Assembly (NCBI GenBank): GCA_045638465.1
Contig: JAZUBK010000050.1
Location: forward strand, 1 to 6,499
Length of the DNA: 6,499 nt
Direction of reading: 5' to 3'
Origin: CAKVLS01 sp045638465
GTDB taxonomy: Bacteria; Bacillota; Clostridia; Christensenellales; UBA1242
Shown here: in pieces, positions 1 through 5,761 of the stretch
How positions within the stretch are numbered: position 1 is the stretch's first letter
Layout: every line of letters starts with the position of its first letter
Translations under genes and position numbers: made by a program
Notes under the pieces: generated by a model
What the model was told of the DNA's origin: nothing
Database searches by the model: none
Seen by the model: only the letters and a program-made list of their open reading frames with translations

Positions 1-77
1 CTAGCGAGGACATTGATACCTTCCATAAACTTGTTATCGAAAAATTCAAGAGCCATGATATCAACCTAAAAGTTTAA
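1..77 (+). CDS. 3' end of an unrecognised protein gene (partial)
   Basis: The third forward frame is open from the left edge and ends at TAA (75-77), giving 24 residues that finish DINLKV. The other two forward frames also reach stops here, at about 15 and 69. The residue mix (charged, with an amphipathic helix-like stretch around FHKLVIEKF) looks like a real protein C-terminus, and a good terminator follows within 20 bases, as expected at the end of a gene. The piece is too short to assign to a family. It is separated from the downstream desulfurase gene by that terminator, so it probably belongs to a different transcript. Confidence 0.6.
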   Translation, partial: SEDIDTFHKLVIEKFKSHDINLKV

Positions 78-96
78 TAAATTTTATAAAATATAC

Positions 97-124
97 AAAA
101 ATCCTATGTTATATAGGATTTTTT
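97..124 (+). terminator. Rho-independent terminator of the upstream gene
   Basis: The arms 97-107 and 113-123 are perfect reverse complements (11 bp, core ATCCTAT/ATAGGAT) around the loop GTTAT. The run of six T at 119-124 begins inside the descending arm, so the outer pairs are A-T. It closes the partial gene at the left edge. The next gene's extended -10 begins only two bases after the T run. Confidence 0.8.
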
Positions 125-125
125 G

Positions 126-134
126 TGTTATAAT
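126..134 (+). promoter_or_regulatory. Extended -10 promoter for the desulfurase-thiI operon
   Basis: A perfect TATAAT (129-134) is preceded by TG one base upstream (126-127), the extended -10 form. No recognisable -35 lies 16-18 bases upstream; that region is the loop and descending arm of the terminator. The predicted start of transcription, around 140-142, falls within the ribosome binding site AAGGTG (139-144), so the leader would be only 10-12 bases long. Confidence 0.65.
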
Positions 135-151
135 ACAAAAGGTGAATTTTT

Positions 152-1273
152 ATGATATATTTAGACAACGCAGCAACAACAAAAGCGTGTGATGAGTGCT
201 TAGATACTTTGACAAAATATAGTAAAGAGACTTATTTTAACGCTTCTGCAATGTACAAACAAGGTAATAACCTTCATAAAGAAATAGAACAAGTTAAGGC
301 AAATATTATAAAATACTTGGGTGCAACCAGTGGTAAGGTCTATTTTACTTCTGGAGCTACAGAAGCAAATAACTTAGCAATTTTTGGCTCAAGCAATTTT
401 AAGCAAAAAAAATATTTGTTTTCTATAGGCGAACACCCTTCTGTATACAACACTGCAGTTGCTCTAAAAAATAGCGGATATAATGTAGACTTTATACCTC
501 TTAGCAAGAGTGGTGAAATTGATTATGACGCTTTGAAAAATATGCTTTCAAAAGATGTTTGCTTTGTATCTGTTATGTATGTAAATAACGAAACAGGTGC
601 TGTAAATGATATAAAAAGAGTAAGAGAGATAATAAACTCTGTAGACAAAAATATTAAATTGCATGTAGATGCGGTGCAAGGTTTTTGCAAAGTTCCACTA
701 AATGTAAATTCACTGGGCATAGACCTTTGTACAATAAGTGGTCACAAAATATACGGGCCTAAAGGTATAGGCGCATTGTATGTATCTAGCAGATGCAACA
801 TCAAAGCAACAACTTATGGCGGAGGTCAAGAAGAAGGCATAAGACCTGGTACATACAATAGTCCTTCTATTATGGCTTTTGATATTGCTATAAAAAGTGC
901 TATGCAAAATGTAATGGCACACTATAACCACGTTAAAGAGTTAAAAAATCATTTTATTGACAATCTAAACCCAATAAAAGATAAAATAATAATCAATGGC
1001 AATGGCTCACCATACATACTAAGTATATCAATTAACGGTATAAGAGGTGAAACAGTACTTCATATGTTAGAGGCAGAAAATATCATTATTGGTACAGGTT
1101 CTGCATGTTCTTCGTCAAAGGTCGAAAACAGAGTGTTAACCGCTATGGGAAGAACAAAAGATGAAGTTTTGGGGTCTATTCGTATTAGTTTTTCAAAGGA
1201 CAATACAATTGAAGAAATAAATGTGGCTAGTCAGAAGTTGATAGAAGCTATAAATAAACTTTTGACAATGTAG
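152..1273 (+). CDS. Cysteine desulfurase (NifS/IscS-like, sulfur donor for ThiI)
   Basis: This is a 373-residue PLP enzyme of the class V aminotransferase fold that turns L-cysteine into alanine and leaves a persulfide on its own cysteine. Visible family features are the N-terminal YLDNAATT (3-10), GATEANN (68-74), EHP with the cofactor-stacking His95, VDAVQ (172-176) with the Asp and Gln that contact PLP, SGHK with the PLP lysine Lys199, RPGT (231-234), and the loop GTGSACSSS with the persulfide Cys319. Length is normal for the short NifS/NifZ type. The ATG at 152 has AAGGTG seven bases upstream. It lies eight bases before thiI, so the pair is almost certainly co-transcribed. In Bacillus subtilis the desulfurase NifZ is the dedicated partner of ThiI, and the same role is inferred here. 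From sequence alone a broader role in Fe-S cluster assembly cannot be excluded, so I give no symbol. Confidence 0.94.
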   Translation: MIYLDNAATTKACDECLDTLTKYSKETYFNASAMYKQGNNLHKEIEQVKANIIKYLGATSGKVYFTSGATEANNLAIFGSSNFKQKKYLFSIGEHPSVYNTAVALKNSGYNVDFIPLSKSGEIDYDALKNMLSKDVCFVSVMYVNNETGAVNDIKRVREIINSVDKNIKLHVDAVQGFCKVPLNVNSLGIDLCTISGHKIYGPKGIGALYVSSRCNIKATTYGGGQEEGIRPGTYNSPSIMAFDIAIKSAMQNVMAHYNHVKELKNHFIDNLNPIKDKIIINGNGSPYILSISINGIRGETVLHMLEAENIIIGTGSACSSSKVENRVLTAMGRTKDEVLGSIRISFSKDNTIEEINVASQKLIEAINKLLTM

Positions 1274-1276
1274 GAG
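1272..1276 (+). promoter_or_regulatory. Ribosome binding site that decides the thiI start
   Basis: AGGAG overlaps the TAG stop of the desulfurase gene. Two ATG codons follow in tandem at 1279 and 1282. The spacing is two bases to the first and five to the second, so the second ATG is the better start. The overlap of stop and binding site suggests translational coupling. Confidence 0.65.
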
Positions 1277-1281
1277 AAATG

Positions 1282-2439
1282 ATGAAAGAAGTAATTTTAT
1301 TGAGATATGGCGAAATGTTTTTGAAAGGAAAGAACTATTCTTTCTTTGATAAAACACTTTTTAATAATATAAAAAATGTAGTAAAAAAACACGATTGCAA
1401 AATAGAAAAAATTTCTGGTCGTTATGTTGTATCTGGCTTTAATGATTTTAACAAAGACGAAGTTATATCAAGCCTTACTAAGATTTTTGGCCTTGTATCA
1501 CTAAGTGTTGCTACCGAACTTTCAAATGATATGGCAGAGATAGAAAATTTCTGTGAAGGTATAAGAATCGACAAAAAGACTTTTAAGGTAGATGTAAAAA
1601 GAGCAGATAAAAGATTCCCGCTAAAGTCATTTGAATTTGCAGCTAAACTTGGCGGAGTTGTTTTGAAAAATAATAGAGGATTGAAAGTTGATGTACACAC
1701 CCCAGAGGTTGTTGTTTCTGTAGATATAAGAGAAAGTGGCAAAACATACGTGTCTTATGACAAGATTACCTGTGTTGGTGGTATGCCTATTGGTACTGCA
1801 GGAAAGTCAATGTTACTTTTGAGTGGTGGTATAGATAGCCCTGTTGCTTGTTTCCAAATGGCAAAACGTGGTCTTACAATTAATGCAATTCACTTCCATA
1901 GTTATCCATATACTAGTGAACAAGCAAAAGACAAAGTTATTACTTTAGCAAAACTACTTACTCCTTATGTTGGACATATCAATTTGCATATTGTTCCTTT
2001 CACAAAGATTCAAGAAGAGATACATAAATGTTGCGACGAAGAATATATGGTAATTTTGGTTCGTAGATTTATGATGGATATTGCCGAAAGAGTAGCTAAC
2101 AATAGTGGTTGTACTTCACTTATTACAGGCGAGAGCCTTGGTCAAGTAGCAAGTCAAACTGTTGAAAGTATCACAGCTACAAATAATGCTGTAAAACTTC
2201 TTCCTGTATTTAGACCATTAATCGGTATGGACAAAAGTGAAATTATGGAGATTTCAAAAGCTATCGGAACTTATGAGACATCAATTCTTCCTTATGAAGA
2301 TTGCTGTAGCGTATTTTTGCCAGATAGTCCTGTAACAAAACCAAAACTTGATCGTATCGCAAGAAATGAAGCAAAACTAGATAGAGAAACTTTAATTAAT
2401 GACGCTATAGAAAATATAGAAGTAATGAAAATATATTAA
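1282..2439 (+). CDS. thiI: tRNA 4-thiouridine synthetase ThiI, no rhodanese domain
   Basis: ThiI adenylates and thiolates U8 of tRNAs (s4U8), and in many bacteria also takes part in thiamine thiazole synthesis. The protein is 385 residues from the ATG at 1282, or 386 from 1279. An N-terminal ferredoxin-like region carries RYGEMFLKGKN (8-18). A THUMP domain, which binds the tRNA acceptor end, covers roughly 58-165. The ATP pyrophosphatase domain begins with the PP-loop SGGIDS (181-186) and includes TGESLGQVASQ (about 282-292). Near the C-terminus PYEDCC (337-342) carries the conserved cysteine. The protein stops soon after, so it lacks the C-terminal rhodanese domain of Escherichia coli ThiI, as in Bacillus subtilis. 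In that form sulfur comes directly from the partner desulfurase, which fits the gene eight bases upstream. A terminator begins nine bases after the stop. Confidence 0.95.
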   Translation: MKEVILLRYGEMFLKGKNYSFFDKTLFNNIKNVVKKHDCKIEKISGRYVVSGFNDFNKDEVISSLTKIFGLVSLSVATELSNDMAEIENFCEGIRIDKKTFKVDVKRADKRFPLKSFEFAAKLGGVVLKNNRGLKVDVHTPEVVVSVDIRESGKTYVSYDKITCVGGMPIGTAGKSMLLLSGGIDSPVACFQMAKRGLTINAIHFHSYPYTSEQAKDKVITLAKLLTPYVGHINLHIVPFTKIQEEIHKCCDEEYMVILVRRFMMDIAERVANNSGCTSLITGESLGQVASQTVESITATNNAVKLLPVFRPLIGMDKSEIMEISKAIGTYETSILPYEDCCSVFLPDSPVTKPKLDRIARNEAKLDRETLINDAIENIEVMKIY

Positions 2440-2447
2440 TATTTTGT

Positions 2448-2479
2448 AAAAACAAGCAGATTTGTTGCTTGTTTTTTTT
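2448..2479 (+). terminator. Terminator of the desulfurase-thiI operon
   Basis: Arms 2448-2458 and 2466-2476 pair over 11 bp (core ACAAGCA/TGCTTGT) around the loop GATTTGT, and eight T follow at 2472-2479. It starts nine bases after the thiI stop, so the operon has two genes. Confidence 0.88.
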
Positions 2480-2498
2480 ATATTATAAATAAAGTTGT

Positions 2499-2527
2499 TT
2501 GACATCGATTTTATTATTTAGTAAAAT
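2499..2527 (+). promoter_or_regulatory. Consensus vegetative promoter of rny
   Basis: A perfect -35 TTGACA (2499-2504), a 17-base spacer and a near-perfect -10 TAAAAT (2522-2527) lie just after the thiI terminator. Transcription should start near 2534, giving a leader of about 70 bases that is almost all A and T. A second TATAAT (2548-2553), inside the palindrome ATTATATAAT (2544-2553), has no matching -35. The ribosome binding site AGGAG (2591-2595) is eight bases before the ATG. Confidence 0.85.
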
Positions 2528-2603
2528 AAAATAGTATTAGTATATTATATAATGCAAATTATTTATTATATTAACTAAATATTTAACAAGAGGAGAACTA
2601 ATT

Positions 2604-4160
2604 ATGACAATACCTGTATGGGCTTTTGTCTTGATTATAGTTGCTGTTCTTGGCGGGGGAGTTGCTGGTACTATGTTTTTACTTGCAAAACGTGCTAGTA
2701 ATTCAAAAAGTAATGCTGCAAAAGTACTAGAAAATGCTTATGCAGAAGCAAAAACTGTCAAAAAAGAAGCTATTTTAGAGGCAAAAGAAGAAGTTCAAAA
2801 TCTAAAGTCAAAATGTGACGCAGAAATTGCCGAAAGACGCAATGAGATTATGAAGGCTGAAAACAGAATTTTGCAAAGAGAAGAATTCATAATCAAAAAA
2901 GAAGAAACTATTGACAAAAAGATGGAGAACTTAGAGCAATCACAACAAAGATTGCAAGAAAAAGCAGACGAACTAGATGCTTTGAAAGAAGAGACAAACA
3001 AAATTAACGAATCTATGACCAAAGAACTAGAAAAAGTTTCTGCTATGACAAAAGAAGAAGCAAAAAATATGCTTATCAACAAGTATGTTGAAGAAGCAAA
3101 AGCAGATGCAGCTGCTGCAGTTAGACAAATCGAAGAAGATGCAAAAAATTCTGCAGAAAAAACAGCAAAAGAAATCGTAACACTTGCTGTTCAAAAGTGT
3201 GCAACAGATCATACTTCAGAAATCACAGTAACTGTTGTTCCACTTCCAAATGACGATATGAAAGGTAGACTTATTGGTAGAGAAGGTAGAAATATCAGAG
3301 CTATCGAAAATGCTACTGGAATCGATCTTATTATCGACGATACCCCAGAGGCTGTAGTTCTTAGCGGTTTTGATCCAATTAGAAGAGAAATTGCCCGTAT
3401 GTCTGTTGAAAAACTTATTATGGACGGAAGAATTCACCCAGCACGTATCGAAGAAATCGTAGAAAAAGCACAAAGAGATGTAGAAAACTCAATCAAAGAA
3501 GCTGGTGAAAATGCTGTATATGAGGCAGGAATCATCGGTATGCACCAAGAAATTGTTAAAACTTTGGGCAAACTAAAGTATAGAACAAGTTATGGTCAAA
3601 ATGCTCTAAAACACAGCTTAGAGGTAAGCCACCTTGCTGGACTTATCGCAACAGAAATCGGCGCTGATGTAAAAGTAGCAAAACGTGGTGGTCTACTTCA
3701 TGACCTAGGAAAAGCCTTAGACCACGAAATGGAAGGAACACACGTAGCACTTGGCGTGGAAATGGCTAAAAAGTACAAAGAAAATCCAGCAGTTATTCAC
3801 TGTATAGAGGCTCACCACGGTGATGTAGAATACAAATCACTAGAGGCTATCATTGTTCAAACTGCAGACGCTATCTCTTCTGCAAGACCTGGCGCAAGGC
3901 GTGAATCCCTTGATGCATATATCAAGAGACTAGAACAACTAGAAGGTATCGCAACTAGCTTTAAAGGTGTTGAAAAGGCTTATGCTATTCAAGCTGGTAG
4001 AGAAGTTAGAATTATGGTTAAACCAGAAGAAGTTGATGATAAATCAATAGTATTCCTAGCAAAAGATATCGCTAAGAAAATCGAAAGCGAAATGGAATAT
4101 CCTGGTCAAATCAAAGTTAACGTTATCAGAGAATCAAGAGCAACAGACGTTGCAAAATAA
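2604..4160 (+). CDS. rny: Ribonuclease Y, membrane-anchored endoribonuclease
   Basis: RNase Y makes the first endonucleolytic cuts in mRNA turnover and riboswitch decay in Firmicutes, acting at the inner face of the membrane. At 518 residues it has the usual length and order. An N-terminal transmembrane helix spans about 5-28. A long charged coiled coil (about 38-195) is rich in Glu, Lys and Ala. A KH domain (about 206-270) has the RNA-binding loop GREG (225-228) inside RLIGREGRN. The HD hydrolase domain (about 333-425) has His337, the HD pair His366-Asp367 in LLHDLGK, EAHHGD (402-407) and Asp422 in TADA, so all metal ligands are present. A conserved C-terminal domain follows. The gene is transcribed alone: a consensus promoter lies upstream and a terminator follows, without the recA and ymdB neighbours seen in Bacillus. 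A, T and wobble-A codons dominate, as in the flanking genes. Confidence 0.97.
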   Translation: MTIPVWAFVLIIVAVLGGGVAGTMFLLAKRASNSKSNAAKVLENAYAEAKTVKKEAILEAKEEVQNLKSKCDAEIAERRNEIMKAENRILQREEFIIKKEETIDKKMENLEQSQQRLQEKADELDALKEETNKINESMTKELEKVSAMTKEEAKNMLINKYVEEAKADAAAAVRQIEEDAKNSAEKTAKEIVTLAVQKCATDHTSEITVTVVPLPNDDMKGRLIGREGRNIRAIENATGIDLIIDDTPEAVVLSGFDPIRREIARMSVEKLIMDGRIHPARIEEIVEKAQRDVENSIKEAGENAVYEAGIIGMHQEIVKTLGKLKYRTSYGQNALKHSLEVSHLAGLIATEIGADVKVAKRGGLLHDLGKALDHEMEGTHVALGVEMAKKYKENPAVIHCIEAHHGDVEYKSLEAIIVQTADAISSARPGARRESLDAYIKRLEQLEGIATSFKGVEKAYAIQAGREVRIMVKPEEVDDKSIVFLAKDIAKKIESEMEYPGQIKVNVIRESRATDVAK

Positions 4161-4176
4161 TCTAAATAAACAAAAT

Positions 4177-4206
4177 AAAAACTACGACAGAAATGCCGTA
4201 GTTTTT
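4177..4206. terminator. Bidirectional terminator between rny and the convergent membrane-protein gene
   Basis: Arms 4177-4186 and 4197-4206 pair perfectly (10 bp, AAAAACTACG/CGTAGTTTTT) around a ten-base loop. T-rich sequence follows on the plus strand and A-rich sequence precedes it, so each strand shows a hairpin followed by T. It starts 16 bases after the rny stop and lies 4 bases beyond the minus-strand stop at 4211, so it can serve both genes. Confidence 0.85.
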
Positions 4207-4210
4207 TATT

Positions 4211-4726
4211 TTATTTATCATCAAGATCAAGTTTTGCGTTATCTACAATATTAATCATTTTTATAAAAACTTCTTCAGGGTTTGCTATATTGCTTAGTTT
4301 TAATAATTTTTCTTCATTATTTTGTTTATATAAAATAAAGAATTTACCGCACTTACTATCTTTTTTTTCTAATACAAAATTGTCGAAGATCATTAAAGTA
4401 GTATTATTTTTATAATAATATGATATTATATTTTTTTTCTTAATTTTTAGTGTTTGTCCATTGTTTGCAATAGTAAAAACATTATTGTTAAAAGTTATAA
4501 CTTTATCGTTTTGATTATTTATATGAATTTTCTTCATATAAAAAAAAGCCCAAAAGCAAAATCCAAATAGTGCTAAGATATCAAGAGTAATGCTAAGAAA
4601 TGATTTGCCAAGTAAAATAAGCATAATAACAAAAATTATTACAGCAAGAAAAACCAGTTCAACAAATTCTAAAACGAGGTTCTTCTTAACTCTTTTTGCA
4701 ACAACAATTTCTTTGTTATTGTTCAT
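4211..4726 (-). CDS. Small two-helix membrane protein, function unknown
   Basis: From the chosen start the protein has 171 residues. A basic N-terminus (KRVKK, 11-15) precedes two hydrophobic helices at about 19-40 and 43-64, then a basic MKKIH. The rest (about 66-171) is soluble and rich in Asn, Lys and Ile, with alternating short hydrophobic stretches that suggest beta strands and a final helix (about 149-163). Two helices followed by a small beta-rich domain resemble proteins with a bacterial PH-like domain, but no diagnostic motif is present, so this is only a guess. The positive-inside rule puts both ends in the cytoplasm. The frame is open to an ATG at 4759, but that codon falls in the loop of a hairpin, whereas the ATG at 4726 has AGGAG seven bases upstream. 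The gene follows tRNA-Trp on the same strand with no room for its own promoter. A+T content and poly-T/poly-A runs are higher than in the housekeeping genes. Confidence 0.75.
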   Translation of the reverse strand: MNNNKEIVVAKRVKKNLVLEFVELVFLAVIIFVIMLILLGKSFLSITLDILALFGFCFWAFFYMKKIHINNQNDKVITFNNNVFTIANNGQTLKIKKKNIISYYYKNNTTLMIFDNFVLEKKDSKCGKFFILYKQNNEEKLLKLSNIANPEEVFIKMINIVDNAKLDLDDK

Positions 4727-4733
4727 AAATTTT

Positions 4734-4738
4734 CTCCT
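4734..4738 (-). promoter_or_regulatory. Ribosome binding site fixing the membrane-protein start
   Basis: Read on the minus strand, AGGAG lies seven bases before the ATG whose first base is 4726. It comes right after the T-rich tail of the hairpin at 4749-4772. No comparable site precedes the upstream in-frame ATG at 4759. Confidence 0.7.
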
Positions 4739-4740
4739 AA

Positions 4741-4772
4741 TAATAAAAGACTCAACCATTTCTGGTTGAGTC
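4741..4772 (-). terminator. Hairpin after tRNA-Trp: terminator or attenuator
   Basis: Arms 4749-4758 and 4763-4772 are perfect reverse complements (10 bp, GACTCAACCA/TGGTTGAGTC) with a four-base loop. On the minus strand the stem is followed by TTTTATTATTA, a short and interrupted T tract. It begins five bases after the encoded CCA of the tRNA. It looks like the tRNA terminator, but the weak T tract and the gene directly behind it suggest partial readthrough. Confidence 0.75.
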
Positions 4773-4776
4773 GAGT

Positions 4777-4850
4777 TGGCAGGGGTAGAAGGACTCGAAC
4801 CCTCAAGGACGGTTTTGGAGACCGGAATGTTACCATTACATTATACCCCT
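4777..4850 (-). tRNA. tRNA-Trp (anticodon CCA), CCA end encoded
   Basis: The minus strand folds into a full cloverleaf. The acceptor stem AGGGGTA/TACCCCT has 7 bp, the D stem is ATGT/ACAT with GG in its loop, the anticodon loop is CTCCAAA with anticodon CCA after U33, and the T arm is GAGGG/CCTTC around TTCGAGT. The discriminator is G73, the Trp identity base, and the CCA end is encoded at 4779-4777. The anticodon stem has four pairs plus a C27-U43 mismatch, and the variable loop is four bases. With anticodon CCA it reads UGG only, which agrees with the absence of internal TGA in the genes here. Confidence 0.95.
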
Positions 4851-4868
4851 ATGATTAAGTACTTTGTA

Positions 4869-4897
4869 AGTATACATCAATTTGGCAAAATAGTCAA
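4869..4897 (-). promoter_or_regulatory. Promoter of tRNA-Trp and the membrane-protein gene
   Basis: On the minus strand a -35 TTGACT (4897-4892), a 17-base spacer and a -10 TATACT (4874-4869) precede the tRNA. The start of transcription is expected near 4862, about 12 bases before the mature tRNA end. It is the only convincing promoter for the whole minus-strand unit and lies back to back with the plus-strand promoter at 4916-4944. Confidence 0.82.
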
Positions 4898-4915
4898 CTA
4901 CAAACCTAAAAATAA

Positions 4916-4944
4916 TTGCAAAAAAGTAAATTATCTTTTATAAT
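4916..4944 (+). promoter_or_regulatory. Promoter predicted to give a leaderless mRNA
   Basis: A -35 TTGCAA (4916-4921), a 17-base spacer and a perfect -10 TATAAT (4939-4944) end just six bases before the ATG at 4951. Transcription normally starts about seven bases after the -10, which is the A of that ATG. No ribosome binding site exists between the -10 and the start codon. Confidence 0.72.
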
Positions 4945-4950
4945 GAAAAT

Positions 4951-5751
4951 ATGAAAAAAATAACATTATATACAGATGGTGCGTGTTCGTACAACCCAGG
5001 TCCTGGCGGCTATGGGGCAATATTAATTTTTGACGGCAAAGAAAAAGTAATTAGCGGTGGAGACAAAAATACAACCAACAATCGCATGGAACTTATGGCT
5101 GCAATAGAAGGTCTAAAAGCAATAAAAGAGCCTTGCGAAGTTGATCTTTATACAGACTCTGCTTATGTTTGCAATGCCTTTGCGCAAGGCTGGATTACAA
5201 ATTGGATTATGAAAGGTTGGAAGGGATCAAATAATAAACCGGTTCTAAACAGAGAATTATGGGAAGAACTTATATCTCTTACAAATATCCTTAAGGTAAA
5301 CTTTCATAAGGTAAAGGGTCATGCGGATAATGTTTATAACAATAGATGCGACCAAATAGCAAGGTCAGAGGTTGATGCAATTTTATCGGGTTCTGCTGCT
5401 GATGATACATTTGGGTCAGAAAATAAATCATACATCGGTAAGAAAGTTAATGTAAAAATAGACAGACCAATCGGATATAAAAAAGAAAAGTATGAGATGA
5501 TATATCCTGTTAATTATGGCTTTATTCCTGACACGGTAAGTGGAGACGGAGAAGAACTTGATGCGTATGTTTTGGGCGTTTTTAGGCCAATTGAGAGCTT
5601 TGAGGGGGTTGTTATAGCCATAATTCACCGCACAAATGACGACGATGATAAGCTTGTAGTCGTACCAGAGGGTAAGTCATATAGTGATGAACAAATAAGG
5701 GCTTTGACTGAATTTCAAGAGCAATATTTTGAGTCTATTATTATTAGGTAG
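4951..5751 (+). CDS. RNase HI fused to a short inorganic-pyrophosphatase-like domain
   Basis: Residues 1 to about 145 are a complete RNase HI, which cuts the RNA strand of RNA-DNA hybrids (Okazaki primers, R-loops). The four metal ligands are visible: Asp9 (YTDGA), Glu47 (NRMELMAA), Asp69 (YTDSAY) and Asp134 (NNRCDQIA), with His124 in VKGHAD. A linker rich in Ser, Ala and Asp (about 145-159) leads to a region at 160-266 that resembles the short, roughly 110-residue, pyrophosphatase-like proteins of Firmicutes: YIGKKV, the core YPVNYGFIP (185-193), SGDGEELDAYVLGV (197-210), DDKLVVVPEG (232-241) and the ending FQEQYFES. The fusion looks real: between about residue 130 and Met183 no in-frame ATG, GTG or TTG could start a separate protein. 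Compared with classical family I enzymes, several active-site positions differ, so pyrophosphatase activity is uncertain. The next gene starts ten bases after the stop and is probably coupled. The start has no ribosome binding site. Confidence 0.9.
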   Translation: MKKITLYTDGACSYNPGPGGYGAILIFDGKEKVISGGDKNTTNNRMELMAAIEGLKAIKEPCEVDLYTDSAYVCNAFAQGWITNWIMKGWKGSNNKPVLNRELWEELISLTNILKVNFHKVKGHADNVYNNRCDQIARSEVDAILSGSAADDTFGSENKSYIGKKVNVKIDRPIGYKKEKYEMIYPVNYGFIPDTVSGDGEELDAYVLGVFRPIESFEGVVIAIIHRTNDDDDKLVVVPEGKSYSDEQIRALTEFQEQYFESIIIR

Positions 5752-5752
5752 G
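5746..5752 (+). promoter_or_regulatory. Ribosome binding site for the TTG-started downstream gene
   Basis: AGGTAGG overlaps the TAG stop (5749-5751) of the fusion gene and lies nine bases before a TTG at 5762. A run of nine T (5755-5763) fills the gap and runs into the start codon. No ATG or GTG start fits this frame nearby. Confidence 0.5.
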
Positions 5753-5761
5753 TATTTTTTT

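Noticed and set aside
710..931. Open minus-strand frame inside the desulfurase gene
   Set aside because: It covers the PLP-lysine region of a clear gene on the other strand and has no promoter or ribosome binding site.
3216..3473. Open minus-strand frame inside rny, with similar ones at 2795-3082 and 3027-3212
   Set aside because: They are antisense to a highly conserved gene, rich in Cys, Ser and Phe as expected for the reverse of Glu/Lys-rich codons, and lack ribosome binding sites.
4727..4759. Upstream ATG start that would extend the membrane protein by 11 residues
   Set aside because: That ATG lies in the loop of the hairpin after tRNA-Trp and has no ribosome binding site, while the ATG at 4726 has AGGAG seven bases upstream.
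4862..4950. Possible T-box or riboswitch between the divergent promoters
   Set aside because: The space is taken up by two back-to-back promoters; the predicted leaders are about 12 and 0 bases, too short for a structured regulator.
5729..5761. Earlier TTG start for the unknown gene, overlapping the RNase HI fusion
   Set aside because: The extra residues are a translation of the fusion's last codons and the T run, and no ribosome binding site precedes it; the TTG at 5762 is better placed.
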